Shown: positions 24,568-34,191, counted from the stretch's first letter. The stretch: 64,000 nt of DNA from Opitutia bacterium (GCA_003569245.1 BGOM01000004.1:1-64000), one strand, 5' to 3'. The notes: generated by a model not told the origin, from the sequence alone. Numbers and translations are program-made.

Positions 24568-24942
24568 ATGAACCAACCGATGCGCCAGCCCTCCGGCCAT
24601 GACTTCGACCAAGACCTCGCCCGCGCGTTGGTCTCCGGCCGGGACGTGCCCTGCCCGGGTTTCACCGAACGCGCCGTCCGCGCGATCGGCGTCGACCGCC
24701 GCCGCCGGACCCTGCTTCGCTGGGGCTCCGGCGTGACCACCGCCGCCGCCTGCTTCCTCGCCGTCTTCGTCCTCCAGGGGCGCGGCGATGATTCGCTCGC
24801 CCAGCGGGCGGACGCGCTCGCCGCCAGCGACGAGTCCCGCCAGCTCAGCGATATCCTCGGGTTCGCCGACGAACTTTCCCTGCTCACCCCGGCGATCGAC
24901 CCGCATTCGGTGGTGGAAGCGCTGATCAACCCCGAGCTGTGA
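24568..24942 (+). CDS. Small membrane protein, possible anti-sigma factor
   Basis: The 124-aa protein has a charged N-terminal half with VSGRDVPCPGFTERAVRAIGVDRRRR, one transmembrane segment (about 54-72, SGVTTAAACFLAVFVLQGR) and a C-terminal region that would be outside the cytoplasm. No zinc-binding HxxxCxxC motif is present. Its place right after the sigma gene and its topology suggest an anti-sigma role, without sequence proof. The stop overlaps the GTG of the next gene. Confidence 0.65.
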   Translation: MNQPMRQPSGHDFDQDLARALVSGRDVPCPGFTERAVRAIGVDRRRRTLLRWGSGVTTAAACFLAVFVLQGRGDDSLAQRADALAASDESRQLSDILGFADELSLLTPAIDPHSVVEALINPEL

Positions 24943-24947
24943 CCGCC

Positions 24948-25496
24948 ATGCGTACCGTCCTGTCGCTGGCCGGCCTCCTGGTCGCCTTCGTCGCGGCCGC
25001 CGCCGAGGGCGACGCGCCCGCGCGCCCGGCCGGGCCGCCCTCGCGCGGTCCCGAATCGCTCCCGTCCGTCGAGGAGATCCAGACCATCCGCCGGATCATG
25101 GAGCTGCCGGCCGACCGGCTTTCCCGGATCCGGATGGCCATCGAGAAACTGGAGCGCATGTCCCCCGAGGCCCGCGCCGACTACGCCGCCCGCCTCGTCA
25201 AGTACGAGCAGGCGACGCCCGAGGAGCGGATCAAGATCATGAAGGAGATGCGCGAACGCGGTTTCAGTTCCCGCATCCTCGAGCATCATTTCAAGACCCT
25301 GCCGGCGGCCCAGGCCAACGAGGAACGCGCGCGGTTCCTGGCCCTGAGCGCGGAAGAGCGCCAGGACTATGTCCGGAAGATCGCCGAGAAGCACGCGGGT
25401 GAGTTCGGCAAGGGCAAGAAGGACGACGCCAAGAAGGACGACGGCAAACGTCGCAAGGACGAGCCCGCGGTCCCGCCGGCCGACGGCGCGAAGTAA
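24948..25496 (+). CDS. Secreted helical protein, Spy/DUF3106-like
   Basis: The 182-aa protein has a signal peptide (MRTVLSLAGLLVAFVAAAAEG) and a helical middle: IRRIMELPADRLSRIRMAIEKLERMSPEARADYAARLVKYEQATPEERIKIMKEMRERG. The repeated MSPEARADY / TPEERIKIM pattern is typical of small periplasmic proteins such as DUF3106 or Spy-like folds. The tail is Lys/Asp-rich and probably disordered. A GTG at 24939 that overlaps the previous stop is an alternative start. As the third gene of the sigma operon it may be the regulated envelope factor. Confidence 0.6.
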   Translation: MRTVLSLAGLLVAFVAAAAEGDAPARPAGPPSRGPESLPSVEEIQTIRRIMELPADRLSRIRMAIEKLERMSPEARADYAARLVKYEQATPEERIKIMKEMRERGFSSRILEHHFKTLPAAQANEERARFLALSAEERQDYVRKIAEKHAGEFGKGKKDDAKKDDGKRRKDEPAVPPADGAK

Positions 25497-25505
25497 GTCC
25501 CGGCC

Positions 25506-26375
25506 TCAGAGGTCCTCGTGCCAGGGCGCGTCGCCGTGGCGCCACCGGTCGTGGGCCCACAGCCAATCCGCGCAGGCCTCGTCGGACGAGCGCAGCCGGG
25601 TCTCGAGCCAGGCGTTGGATTCGCGGGTGAGGCCGGCGGTGTCCGTCGACCGCAGGACGGCGCTCCGCAGCACGCAGCGCCAGAAGCCGGTCCGCTCGGC
25701 CCAGAAGATCCGGGTGGCCGCCTTGTGCTTCTGCGCGAGGAGCCCCGGCAGGTGGGTCACGGCGGCGGGGCGGCCGAGGAAGGTGAGGCGCCGGCCGGAC
25801 TGGATCTTCTGGTCGAAGAGGATGCTGCTGACCCCGCCGGCGCGCACGTTGCGCATCAGCTCGCCGAACCCTTCGCGGCGCGAGGCCAGCCGCATGCCGA
25901 AGCGCTCGCGCGCGGCCTTCACCCACGCGTCGGCGGCGGGCTGGTTCAGGGGGCGGTAGAGCGTGACCCAAGGGCGGTCGCCGAGCGCCGGCGCCGCCAA
26001 CGTCACCGCCGTCATCATCTCCATCAAGGTGAAGTGCGGGACGAAGAGGACCAGGCCGCCGACGTCGGACGTCAGCCGCGCCTCGCCCGTGAGCACCTCC
26101 GGGTGGACCCGCACCCGCGCGCGGATCGCGTCCGCCGACAGCCGCGGCGAGACGATGGAGAAGAGCCCCATCTCGGCGGCCCGTCGGCAGGATAGCCGCC
26201 CGATGCGCCGCACCCAGGCCTCGTCCCGGTCGGGGAAGGCCGCGCGGAGGTTGGCCCGGATCACGCGGCGGCGCAGGACCCACAGGAGCAGGCCGAGGAT
26301 CGCGGCGTTCGCCCGGGCGAAACCCTCGGGCAGGCGGGCGAGCAGCCAGGCGTAGGTGGCGATCAGGGCCCGCAT
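25506..26375 (-). CDS. Lipid A biosynthesis acyltransferase, LpxL/HtrB-like
   Basis: The 289-aa protein matches the late lipid A acyltransferase family. The HX4E catalytic pair is His 114 and Glu 119 in VPHFTLMEM. An N-terminal hydrophobic segment (ANAAILGLLLWVLRR) anchors it to the inner membrane; LYRPLNQPAADAWV, SILFDQKIQSGRRLTFLGRPAAV and the C-terminal WAHDRWRHG are further family blocks. It implies a lipid-A-containing outer membrane. It is the last gene of a minus-strand run with aroC and the P-loop-like gene, 7 bp after the latter. Confidence 0.85.
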   Translation of the reverse strand: MRALIATYAWLLARLPEGFARANAAILGLLLWVLRRRVIRANLRAAFPDRDEAWVRRIGRLSCRRAAEMGLFSIVSPRLSADAIRARVRVHPEVLTGEARLTSDVGGLVLFVPHFTLMEMMTAVTLAAPALGDRPWVTLYRPLNQPAADAWVKAARERFGMRLASRREGFGELMRNVRAGGVSSILFDQKIQSGRRLTFLGRPAAVTHLPGLLAQKHKAATRIFWAERTGFWRCVLRSAVLRSTDTAGLTRESNAWLETRLRSSDEACADWLWAHDRWRHGDAPWHEDL

Positions 26376-26382
26376 GCGCGTC

Positions 26383-27105
26383 TCAGGACCGCTGCTCGCG
26401 GCGCAGGATCTCGCCCATCTCCGGCACGTTGAGGACGCGGCGGCCCAGCTCGTCGCGCGCGAAGTACTTGTCGGGCTGGCGCACCAGGTCGAACGGCTCG
26501 TCCGGGAGGTTGTCCTCGTCGAACTCCATCTCGTCGACCGCGTCGATGTCGTCGAAGATGTGCGTGCGGCGCAGCGGCTCGCCCTCGATCAGCATCGCCG
26601 GGTTGGTGAGCGTGCCGTTCTTCAGCAGGTTCACGAAGAGGCACGGGTAGAAGTCGGCCTCGTACGGCTCGAGGAACTTGTTCACCCACTGGCCCGGGAC
26701 CTCCCAGCGGCGGTTGAGCACCACCACGTCCGCGAAGTGCACGCAGGGCTCGAGCCACTTGGCCACGTCGGGGTGCCGCTGGGTCAGCGGGCAATCCACC
26801 ACGGTCACGATCCGCTGGACCTGCCAGCCCGAGGCGGGGAGCGCGCGGTGCAGGGCCTCCATCTGGTCCACGGCGGACAGGCCGCCGTGCGTGACGAGGA
26901 TGCCCGCGTCGGCGTCGCCGGGGGCGGGCAGGGTGGCCGCGCCGGCGGCGAAGGCCCACGTGTCGGGCGCGCCGGCCTCGGCCTCGCGCGCCTCGCGGAA
27001 GGTCCGGATACGCTTGCCGTCGGACCAGCCGTTCTCGGCGAGTTCCTTGGCGACGGCGAGGCGGCCGGAGCCGCGCAGTCCGAGGATGATGATCAGGGGC
27101 TTCAT
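26383..27105 (-). CDS. Conserved protein with degenerate P-loop, function unknown
   Basis: The 240-aa protein opens like a P-loop NTPase ([22 protein letters not shown]), but the Walker A Lys and Ser/Thr are Arg and Leu. The order [52 protein letters not shown] loosely recalls CobW-type GTPases (a base-contact loop at VLNRR). An acidic stretch [23 protein letters not shown] follows. I do not recognise a named family. The 4-bp overlap with aroC upstream indicates coupling. Confidence 0.7.
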   Translation of the reverse strand: MKPLIIILGLRGSGRLAVAKELAENGWSDGKRIRTFREAREAEAGAPDTWAFAAGAATLPAPGDADAGILVTHGGLSAVDQMEALHRALPASGWQVQRIVTVVDCPLTQRHPDVAKWLEPCVHFADVVVLNRRWEVPGQWVNKFLEPYEADFYPCLFVNLLKNGTLTNPAMLIEGEPLRRTHIFDDIDAVDEMEFDEDNLPDEPFDLVRQPDKYFARDELGRRVLNVPEMGEILRREQRS

Positions 27106-28211
27106 GCCTTGCGTCCGCAGCGGCCGAAGGGCGCGTTCTGCCCGCGGTCGCGGAGCCAGTGGTCGACGGCCACCAGCGCGGCCATGGCCTCGACGATGGG
27201 CACGGCGCGCGGGAGCACGCACGGGTCGTGGCGGCCCTTGGCCGTCAGCTCCGTGGCGCGGCCGTCGGGCCCCACGGTCCGCTGCGGCTTGAGCACGGTC
27301 GCGGTCGGCTTGAAGGCGACGCGGAAGACGACCGCCTCGCCGTTCGTGATGCCGCCCTGCGTGCCGCCGGAACGGTTGGTCGCCGTGCGGATCCGGCCGC
27401 CTTTGCGGACGAAGGTGTCGTTGTGCGCGCTGCCGCGCAGCAGCGTGCCCGCGAAGCCGCTGCCGAGCTCGAAGCCCTTGGTCGCGGGTAGCGAGAGCAT
27501 CGCCTTCGCGAGGTCGGCCTCGAAGCGGTCGAAGACCGGCGAGCCGAGGCCGGCGGGCAGGTTCTCGATCGCGCAGCAGATCACGCCGCCGACGGAGTCG
27601 CCGTCCGCGCGCGCCGCGCGGATGAGGGCGTCGATCTTCGCGGCGGTGGCCGGGTGCGGGCAGCGGGTGGGCGTGGCCTCGACCTGCTTCAGCGTCGGGG
27701 TCTTCGCGGGCGCCGGCATGCGCACGTCGGCGACGCTTTCGACCCAGGCGGTGATGCGCGCGCCGCAGGCGTGGCTCAGCACGGTCTTGGCGACGGCGCC
27801 CGCGGCGACGCGCGCGGCGGTCTCGCGGGCCGAGGAGCGGCCGCCGCCGGCGACCGCGCGGATGCCGTACTTGGCGTCGTAGGTGAAGTCGGCGTGCGAG
27901 GGACGGTAGGCCGTCCGCATCTCGGCGTAGGCCTCCGAGCGCTGGTCCGTGTTGCGGATGACGATGGCGATGGGCGAGCCGAGGGTGAGGCCGTCGGGCG
28001 AGATCCCGGAAAGCACCTCCGGGTCGTCGCCCTCCTTGCGTTGCGTGACCAACGCGCTCTGGCCGGGCCGGCGTCGCGCGAGTTCGGCGCGCAGGAAGGC
28101 CGGGTCGAAGGGGACGCGCGGGGGGCAGCCGTCGATGACGACGCCCAAGGCGGGGCCGTGGCTTTCGCCGAAGGTGGTGATCCGGAAACTGTGGCCGTGG
28201 ATGTTGCCCAT
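27102..28211 (-). CDS. aroC: Chorismate synthase
   Basis: AroC (369 aa) converts EPSP to chorismate using reduced FMN, the last step of the shikimate pathway. All three signatures are present: [18 protein letters not shown] near the start, [19 protein letters not shown], and [23 protein letters not shown] in the middle; [12 protein letters not shown] is near the FMN site. It is complete and of normal length. A short gap with a terminator-like hairpin separates it from the lipoprotein gene upstream. Confidence 0.97.
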   Translation of the reverse strand: MGNIHGHSFRITTFGESHGPALGVVIDGCPPRVPFDPAFLRAELARRRPGQSALVTQRKEGDDPEVLSGISPDGLTLGSPIAIVIRNTDQRSEAYAEMRTAYRPSHADFTYDAKYGIRAVAGGGRSSARETAARVAAGAVAKTVLSHACGARITAWVESVADVRMPAPAKTPTLKQVEATPTRCPHPATAAKIDALIRAARADGDSVGGVICCAIENLPAGLGSPVFDRFEADLAKAMLSLPATKGFELGSGFAGTLLRGSAHNDTFVRKGGRIRTATNRSGGTQGGITNGEAVVFRVAFKPTATVLKPQRTVGPDGRATELTAKGRHDPCVLPRAVPIVEAMAALVAVDHWLRDRGQNAPFGRCGRKA

Positions 28212-28232
28212 GAGGGAAGGGGAGGTGAGGCT

Positions 28233-28272
28233 TAAAAAAGGAACGCCGCCGAGCCTGGGGGCCGGGCGGCGT
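28233..28272 (-). terminator. Rho-independent terminator after lipoprotein gene (minus strand)
   Basis: On the minus strand an 8-bp stem (ACGCCGCC with GGCGGCGT, 14-nt loop) is followed by TCC and six T residues. It lies 24 bp past the lipoprotein stop and 22 bp before the aroC start. Confidence 0.7.
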
Positions 28273-28296
28273 CCGTGGAGCGGTTCCGCCCGGCGC

Positions 28297-28734
28297 TTAG
28301 CGACGGAGGTTCTGGGAGATGATGGAGACCAGCTTCTGGCTCTGCGGCAGGTTGCCGAAGAAGCCGTACTTCACGGAGACGGAGATGAAGGGCTGCTTGG
28401 AGATGGGGTCCTCGGCCTTGACGAGCTCGACCTTGACCTCGAGGTCGCCGATGGCGCGGGCGATGACGACGACGCCCAGGAGGTCGTTGCCGGTGGCGTT
28501 CTCGGGGTCGGGGGTCTCGCCCATGCGCTTCATGTCGGACTGGGAGTCGATGGCCCGCTTGACGGCGTTGAAGACGCTGTCGATGTCGGCGGTGTTGTAG
28601 CGGGTGGACAGGGTCCCGGTCACGTTGGAGAAGCTGGCTTCGCGCTGGTCCGGATTGTCGACGCCGATCAGGGTGTTGCAGCCCGTGACGGCGAGGGCGG
28701 TGGCGAGGAGGGCGAGGGTGGCGGCGAGCTTCAT
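28297..28734 (-). CDS. Small lipoprotein, DUF3568-like
   Basis: The 145-aa protein has a lipoprotein signal peptide ending in VTGC (Cys 19), so it should be lipid-anchored. The mature part has an alpha/beta pattern ([29 protein letters not shown] ... [21 protein letters not shown] ... [12 protein letters not shown]), similar to small DUF3568 lipoproteins. The function is unknown. It is preceded by an AT-rich gap shared with the divergent dcw cluster and followed by a terminator. Confidence 0.72.
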   Translation of the reverse strand: MKLAATLALLATALAVTGCNTLIGVDNPDQREASFSNVTGTLSTRYNTADIDSVFNAVKRAIDSQSDMKRMGETPDPENATGNDLLGVVVIARAIGDLEVKVELVKAEDPISKQPFISVSVKYGFFGNLPQSQKLVSIISQNLRR

Positions 28735-29101
28735 GGTCAAGGTCGTGGTTGAGTGGCTTCAGACAAAGCACAGCGGGGGCGGCAAGGCAACCAGTTTCGC
28801 CCCCGGCGGCGGCGGGGCGGCGGGGCGGAAAAGCGTAGTTGATTTATAGATACAACGGACGGCGCGGCCCGCTTCCCGGGCGGTCCGGCCAGGGGATCGG
28901 GCCGACCCGGCGGCGGGGGTCTTTTTGCCTAAAAACAGGCATTAATTGTAAAGCATTGATATACATATACTTAAGTTTTTAAGACTAAAATCAATCGATT
29001 AACAGGATCCAGGCGCGTGTTAATAACAAAATGGGGCAAATTTCTTGACCAGTGGGGGGCTGTGGCGAAAAGTGGGTCGATAGGGGGCTTTACCCCACGA
29101 A
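28735..29101. promoter_or_regulatory. AT-rich divergent control region, lipoprotein gene / mraZ
   Basis: This 367-bp gap has no gene and includes the most AT-rich stretch noticed in the window (about 28930-29015). A TATACT hexamer at 28966-28971 could be a -10 element, with a poorly spaced TTGTAA upstream. TTGACC at 29045-29050, just before the MraZ-box-like array, is a good -35 candidate but its matching -10 is weak. The region must drive the whole dcw cluster on the plus strand and the lipoprotein gene on the minus strand. Confidence 0.5.
29052..29091 (+). promoter_or_regulatory. MraZ box array (four 10-bp repeats)
   Basis: Four direct repeats with exact 10-bp spacing start at 29052, 29062, 29072 and 29082: GTGGGGGGCT, GTGGCGAAAA, GTGGGTCGAT and AGGGGGCTTT. 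In other bacteria MraZ binds TGGGN or GTGG-type repeats with 10-bp period upstream of its own gene. The array lies 11-50 bp before the mraZ start codon, so autoregulation of the dcw cluster is likely. Binding itself is inferred. Confidence 0.72.
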
Positions 29102-29560
29102 ATGTCCAATGGCGCTCACATCGGTCTCTTCACCGGCATCCATCACGGAAAGCTGGACGAGAAGAACCGTGTCACGATCCCGGCGGCCTGGCGTTTCGAA
29201 GGCGGCGGCGAGACGAGTTTCCTCGCGATGTTCCACCCCGCGCTCGGCTCGATCGTCGTGTTCCCGCCCGCGATGGTGCGGCGCATCTTCGACGCCGCGA
29301 CGCAGGTCACGGTGAGCGACCCCGACAAGATGGACGCGCTGCGGCTGCTCGGCGAGAACAGCGTGGAGGTCGCGTGCGACAAGGCCGGACGCATCACGCT
29401 CAACGAGCACGTGGTGGGCCAGGCGGCGCTCGGCCGCGACATCGTGTTCCGCGGCGGCTTCACGACGTTCCAGATCACGTCGGTCAACCCGCCGGCCGTC
29501 GACCGCGACTCCGCGCGCACGCTCGTCATCCTGCGCGCGCTCAAGGAGCTCGGCATCTGA
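29102..29560 (+). CDS. mraZ: Transcriptional regulator MraZ
   Basis: MraZ (152 aa) has two AbrB/SpoVT-like DNA-binding repeats and controls the dcw cluster. The first repeat is [25 protein letters not shown]; the second contains [33 protein letters not shown]. It is the first gene of the cluster, 50 bp before rsmH, directly behind the repeat array it probably binds. Confidence 0.93.
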   Translation: MSNGAHIGLFTGIHHGKLDEKNRVTIPAAWRFEGGGETSFLAMFHPALGSIVVFPPAMVRRIFDAATQVTVSDPDKMDALRLLGENSVEVACDKAGRITLNEHVVGQAALGRDIVFRGGFTTFQITSVNPPAVDRDSARTLVILRALKELGI

Positions 29561-29610
29561 GTCTGTATCCAAAAGTTACTGACACAACTCACACCTTATT
29601 CACAGCCCGC

Positions 29611-30528
29611 ATGACCAGCCACGTCCCAGTCCTGCTTGAGGAGTGCCTCGCGCTCCTCGACCCGCGGGACGGGCGCGCCTACCTGGATGGCACGTTCGGC
29701 GGCGGCGGGCATGCCGCGGCGCTGCTCGACCGCGCCCCGGGCGCCACGGTCGACGCGCTGGACCGCGACCCCGCCGCCGCCGGCCGCGCCGCCCCGCTGG
29801 TCGCGCGCTACGCCGGCCGCCTGCGTTTCCACGCCGAGAACTTCCGCGACCTCGACCGGGTGCCCGGCCGCTTCGACGGCGTGCTGCTCGACATCGGCGT
29901 CTCCTCCTTCCAGCTCGACGAGCCCGCCCGCGGGTTCTCCTTCCGCCACGACGCCCCCAACGACATGCGCATGGACACGCGCGCCGGCCGCAGCGCCGCC
30001 GAGTTCCTGGAGCGCGCCGACCGCCAGGAGCTCGTCCGCGCCGTGCGCGACTACGGGGAGGAGCCCCGCTGGCATCGCGTGGTCACCGCGATCGAGCAGG
30101 CGCGCGGCACGGGCCGGCTCGCCCGCACCGGTTCCTTCGCCGAGCTGGTGGCCGAGGCCGCCCCGCCCGCCCCCGGCCCCCGCGGACCGCATCCCGCCAC
30201 CCGGACCTTCCAGGGCGTGCGCATCGCGGTCAACGACGAGCTCGGCGCCCTCGCCGACGCCCTGCCCAAGGCCTTCGCCAAGCTCACCGCCGGCGGCGTG
30301 CTCGCCGTCATCTCCTTCCACTCGCTCGAGGACCGGATGGTGAAGCGTTACATGAACGGCGTGGCCGGCCGCCCCGTCGACCGCGACGACAACACCGCCC
30401 AGGACGACCGCGTGAAGCAGGCCGACCTCCTCACCCGCAAGGCCGTCCAGCCGTCGGACGCCGAGCAGCAACGCAACCCCCGCAGCCGCTCCGCCCGGCT
30501 GCGCGCCGTCCGGAGGCTCGCCGCATGA
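29611..30528 (+). CDS. rsmH: 16S rRNA (cytosine(1402)-N(4))-methyltransferase
   Basis: RsmH (305 aa, formerly MraW) methylates C1402 of 16S rRNA. It begins [39 protein letters not shown], with the SAM-binding glycine motif. [40 protein letters not shown] and [20 protein letters not shown] are family signatures. The ATG at 29611 is chosen because it starts at the conserved HVPVLLEE block. It overlaps the ftsL-like gene by 4 bp. Confidence 0.96.
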   Translation: MTSHVPVLLEECLALLDPRDGRAYLDGTFGGGGHAAALLDRAPGATVDALDRDPAAAGRAAPLVARYAGRLRFHAENFRDLDRVPGRFDGVLLDIGVSSFQLDEPARGFSFRHDAPNDMRMDTRAGRSAAEFLERADRQELVRAVRDYGEEPRWHRVVTAIEQARGTGRLARTGSFAELVAEAAPPAPGPRGPHPATRTFQGVRIAVNDELGALADALPKAFAKLTAGGVLAVISFHSLEDRMVKRYMNGVAGRPVDRDDNTAQDDRVKQADLLTRKAVQPSDAEQQRNPRSRSARLRAVRRLAA

Positions 30529-30908
30529 ACTCCCGCCGCCTCTGGACCTGGGTCTGCGTGGCCGCGACGCTCGCCGTCGCCGCCGTCGGCACCATCAACA
30601 TCATCCGCCTGCGCATCCAGGGCGACGCCGTCGGCCAGCAGATCGTCCGCCATGAGCGCGCCGCCGTCGAGACGCGCAAGGAGCTCGACGGCCTCAAGCG
30701 CCGCCGCGACCAGGGCCTCGACACGCTCCAGCTGATCCAGCGCGTGGGCGACGACTTCAAGCCGCCGACCCCGGACCGCGTCCTCTGGGTCCGGCCCCAT
30801 CCCGCCGCGCCCGCGGCGGTCCCCCTCCTCACCCAGAGCCCGCGGACCGCGGCGCTCGACATCGCGTTCCGCCCCGCCGCGGAGCAGGGAGGAAAGAGCC
30901 CGCGATGA
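30525..30908 (+). CDS. FtsL-like cell division protein
   Basis: The 127-aa protein has a short cytoplasmic start, one membrane segment (about 6-27, [22 protein letters not shown]) and a coiled-coil-like region ([35 protein letters not shown]), the layout of FtsL. A Pro/Ala-rich tail follows. FtsL sequences diverge strongly, so position between rsmH and ftsI is the main evidence. Overlaps of 4 bp on both sides tie it into the operon. Confidence 0.72.
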   Translation: MNSRRLWTWVCVAATLAVAAVGTINIIRLRIQGDAVGQQIVRHERAAVETRKELDGLKRRRDQGLDTLQLIQRVGDDFKPPTPDRVLWVRPHPAAPAAVPLLTQSPRTAALDIAFRPAAEQGGKSPR

Positions 30909-32674
30909 CCCTGCCCCACGCCAGCCGAATGCGCTACCGTTCGCTGGCTTGGGTCGTGTCCGCCTGTTTTCTGGCCGTCTTCGCGCGGCTGGTCTGGCTC
31001 CATTGGGTGGACGCGCCCGAGCTGCGCGCCGAGGCCATGCAGGCCCGGCGGGTCCGCCAGGAGCTCCCGTGCCGGCGCGGCGAGGTCCGCGACGCGCAGG
31101 ATAACCTCCTCGCGGTCTCCGAGGACGTCTGGGACATCGGGGTCGACCCGGTCGCCCTCGACAAGAAGGACGCGCCGCGCGCCGGCGAGGTCGCGCTCGC
31201 GCTGGGCGTCCCCGTCCTGAAGGTGCTCGAGGCCTTCAACCCCCCGCCCCGCGTCGACGACGAGGGCGTCGAGCGCAAGGTCCGCTGGGTCGTCCTCGCC
31301 CGCGAGTGCGGCGAGGAGACCGTGAAGCGCATGAAGGCGCTCAACATCAAGGCCCTCCGCGCCGAGCTCAAGTACCGCCGCGCCTACCCCAAGGGCGCCC
31401 TCGCCGCGCACGTGCTCGGCTTCGTCAACAAGGAGGGCGAGCCCGCCGCCGGCATCGAGCGCGTCATGCACCCGCTCCTCTCCGGGCAGAAGGGCTGGAT
31501 CGAGTCGGAGCGCGACGGCAAGCGTCGCGAGATCGCCAGCATCCGCATCCGCGAGGTCGCGCCGGTGGACGGGAGCAACGTGGTGCTCACCATCAACAGC
31601 CTCGTGCAGAAGGCCTGCGAGGACGCCCTCGCCGCCGCCGCCGCCCGCTATAACCCGAAGGGCGGGGTGATCATCGTCAGCGAACCTCGCACCGGGCGCA
31701 TCCTCGGCCTCGCCAACTGGCCGACCTTCGACCTCAACCTGTTCTGGGACGCCAAGGCCGCGCCGATGGACAGTCAGCGCAACCGCGCCGTGTCCGACGT
31801 CTACGAGCCGGGCTCGGTCTTCAAGATCGTGTCGATCGCCGGGGCGCTGGAGGAGCGGCTCATCACGCCGAACTCCGTCTACGACTGCGGCGCGACGCAG
31901 GTCCCCTTCAAGGGCCGCCTGGTCTCCCTGCCCGCCGATTCGCACGCCCTCGGCGTCGCCGATATCCGCACCATCGTGCGCGAGTCCTCGAACCGCGGCA
32001 CGGTCCAGGTGGGTATGCTCTACGCCGAGCGTCAGGGCGAGGACCGGTTCTTCTCCCTCATCAAGGCCTTCGGTTTCGGGTCCCCCTCGGGCCTGCTCAC
32101 GGGTGCCGAGGTGCCGGGCCTCCTGATCCCGCCGACGTCGCCGCAGTGGGCGGCGGGTATCTCGCGCATCCCGATGGGGCACTCCGTCAGCGTCACCGCG
32201 ATGCAGATGCACTTCGCCATGTCGGCGATCGCCGCCGACGGCCTGCTCATGCAGCCGCAGCTGGTCCTGCGCGTGGAGGATCCCAAGACCCGGCAGGTCG
32301 TCCTCGCGTACCCGCCCCGTTCGCGCGGCCGCGCGGTCAGCGCCCGCGCCGCCGCCGAGACGGCGACGCTCCTGCGGGCGGTCTGCGGCAAGGGCGGCAC
32401 CGCCCCGGTCGCCGACATCCCCGGCTACGAGGTCGCCGGCAAGACGGGCACGACGCAGAAGATCATCAACGGGAAATATTCGACCGCCCACCACGTGGCG
32501 TCCTTCGCCGGCTTCTTCCCGGTGGGCGACCCGCGCCTGGCCATCACGGTCATCATCGACGAACCGCAGGGCGAGGGCGTCGGCTACGGCGGCAAGGTCT
32601 CCGCCCCCATCTTCCGCGAGGTGGCGGAGAAATGCATCCGCTGGCTGGACATCCCGCCGGTCAGCCCCCGATGA
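30905..32674 (+). CDS. ftsI: Penicillin-binding protein, FtsI/PBP3-type transpeptidase
   Basis: The 589-aa protein is a class B PBP that cross-links septal peptidoglycan. It has an N-terminal membrane anchor (SLAWVVSACFLAVFARLVWLHW), a dimerisation domain and the transpeptidase domain. The three active-site motifs are present: SVFK with Ser 304, SSN at 361-363, and KTGT at 513-516. In the dcw cluster it is expected to pair with FtsW. There is no PASTA domain. It overlaps murE by 4 bp. Confidence 0.95.
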   Translation: MTLPHASRMRYRSLAWVVSACFLAVFARLVWLHWVDAPELRAEAMQARRVRQELPCRRGEVRDAQDNLLAVSEDVWDIGVDPVALDKKDAPRAGEVALALGVPVLKVLEAFNPPPRVDDEGVERKVRWVVLARECGEETVKRMKALNIKALRAELKYRRAYPKGALAAHVLGFVNKEGEPAAGIERVMHPLLSGQKGWIESERDGKRREIASIRIREVAPVDGSNVVLTINSLVQKACEDALAAAAARYNPKGGVIIVSEPRTGRILGLANWPTFDLNLFWDAKAAPMDSQRNRAVSDVYEPGSVFKIVSIAGALEERLITPNSVYDCGATQVPFKGRLVSLPADSHALGVADIRTIVRESSNRGTVQVGMLYAERQGEDRFFSLIKAFGFGSPSGLLTGAEVPGLLIPPTSPQWAAGISRIPMGHSVSVTAMQMHFAMSAIAADGLLMQPQLVLRVEDPKTRQVVLAYPPRSRGRAVSARAAAETATLLRAVCGKGGTAPVADIPGYEVAGKTGTTQKIINGKYSTAHHVASFAGFFPVGDPRLAITVIIDEPQGEGVGYGGKVSAPIFREVAEKCIRWLDIPPVSPR

Positions 32675-34191
32675 CGCCGCCTCCCGCCCAGCTGCCGCCC
32701 GCGATGGAACGACCGACCTTCCAGTCCCTGCTCCAAGGTCTGCCGGTGCTCGGCCGGGCCGGCGACTGGCAGGCGCGCGTCTCCTGCGTCGTGACCGACA
32801 GCCGCCGCATCATCCCGGGCGCGCTCTTCTTCGCGCTGCCCGGCCGCCGCGCCGACGGTCATGCCTTCCTCGACGACGCGATCGCGCGCGGCGCCGCCGC
32901 CATCGTCACCGGGCAGTCCGTCACCGGCCTGCCCGCGGTCGCGGCCGCCCAGGTCGCCGACCCGCGCCGCGTCCTGGCCGAGGTCGCCCGTCGCTTCCAC
33001 GGCCATCCGGAGCGCGCCCTTCGCCTCGCCGGCGTCACCGGCACCAACGGCAAGACGACCGTCTCCACCTTGCTGCGCCATCTCCTGCAGGACGGCGGCG
33101 AGTCCTGGGGTCTCATCGGCACGGTCCGCTACCACCTCGGCCGGCGCTCGATCCCTTCGTTCAAGACCACGCCGGAGTCGGCCGACCTCGCCGGGTTCTT
33201 CCGCCAGATGGCCGACGCGGGTTGCGCGGGCGCCTGCCTCGAGGTGAGCTCGCACGCGCTCCATCAGGATCGCGTCCACGGTTTCCGCTTCGACGTGGCG
33301 GCCTTCACCAACCTGACGCGCGACCACATCGATTACCACGGCGACATGTCCGCCTACCTCGAGGCCAAGGCCGCGCTCTTCGACGGACGCAACGGCGAGG
33401 TGCCCGGCGTGGCCGTCGTCAACGTCGACGACCCGAGCGGACGCGTGCTCGCCGAGGCCTGCCGCCGCCGCGGGCCCACGCTCACCTTCGGACTCGCGCC
33501 GGACGCCGACCTGCGCGCCACGGACCTCGCCCTCGACACCGCGGGCGCGGTCTTCACCGTCCGCTGGCAAGGCCGGACGCAGCGTTTCACCTCGGGTCTG
33601 GCCGGTGACTACAACGTCGCGAACGTCCTGTGCGCGCTGACCATGGCCGCCGCGCTCGGGCGCGACCCGCTCGCGCTGGCTCCCGCCGTGGCCGCCTTCC
33701 CCGGCGTGGCCGGCCGCATGGAGCGCGTCGAGGCCGGCCAGCCTTTCCCGGTGTTCGTCGACTACGCCCACACGGATGACGCCCTGCGCAACGCGCTCGG
33801 CATGCTCCGGCGCCTCACGCCCGGCCGCGTCCTCTGCGTCTTCGGGTGCGGCGGCGACCGCGACCGCGGCAAGCGTCCCGCCATGACCCGCGCCGTCGCC
33901 GACCTCGCCCAGCTCGCGTGGGCCACCGCCGACAACCCGCGCAAGGAAAGCCTCGAGTCGATCTTCGCCGACATGCGCGGCGATCTGGGGCCGTTGCCCG
34001 GCGTCGAGTTCGTGCCCGACCGCCGCGAGGCGATCGGCCGCGCCCTCGCCGCGGCCCGCCCGGGCGATTGCGTCGTCATCGCGGGGAAGGGACACGAGAC
34101 GACCCAGGAATTCGCCGACACCGTGGTCCCGTTCGACGACCGGCAGGTCGTCCGCGAGATCCTCGCCGCCCGGAGGGGGCCCGCCGCGTGA
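32671..34191 (+). CDS. murE: UDP-MurNAc-tripeptide ligase MurE (mDAP type)
   Basis: MurE (506 aa) adds the third residue of the peptide stem. The ATP-binding motif GVTGTNGKTTVSTLL is present, as are FKTTPESADL, EVSSHALHQDRV and NLTRDHIDYHGDM. The C-terminal motif ADNPRKES contains the DNPR loop that selects meso-diaminopimelate, so the cell wall is probably mDAP type. The ATG at 32671 overlaps the ftsI stop; an ATG at 32704 is an alternative. Confidence 0.96.
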   Translation: MTPPPAQLPPAMERPTFQSLLQGLPVLGRAGDWQARVSCVVTDSRRIIPGALFFALPGRRADGHAFLDDAIARGAAAIVTGQSVTGLPAVAAAQVADPRRVLAEVARRFHGHPERALRLAGVTGTNGKTTVSTLLRHLLQDGGESWGLIGTVRYHLGRRSIPSFKTTPESADLAGFFRQMADAGCAGACLEVSSHALHQDRVHGFRFDVAAFTNLTRDHIDYHGDMSAYLEAKAALFDGRNGEVPGVAVVNVDDPSGRVLAEACRRRGPTLTFGLAPDADLRATDLALDTAGAVFTVRWQGRTQRFTSGLAGDYNVANVLCALTMAAALGRDPLALAPAVAAFPGVAGRMERVEAGQPFPVFVDYAHTDDALRNALGMLRRLTPGRVLCVFGCGGDRDRGKRPAMTRAVADLAQLAWATADNPRKESLESIFADMRGDLGPLPGVEFVPDRREAIGRALAAARPGDCVVIAGKGHETTQEFADTVVPFDDRQVVREILAARRGPAA

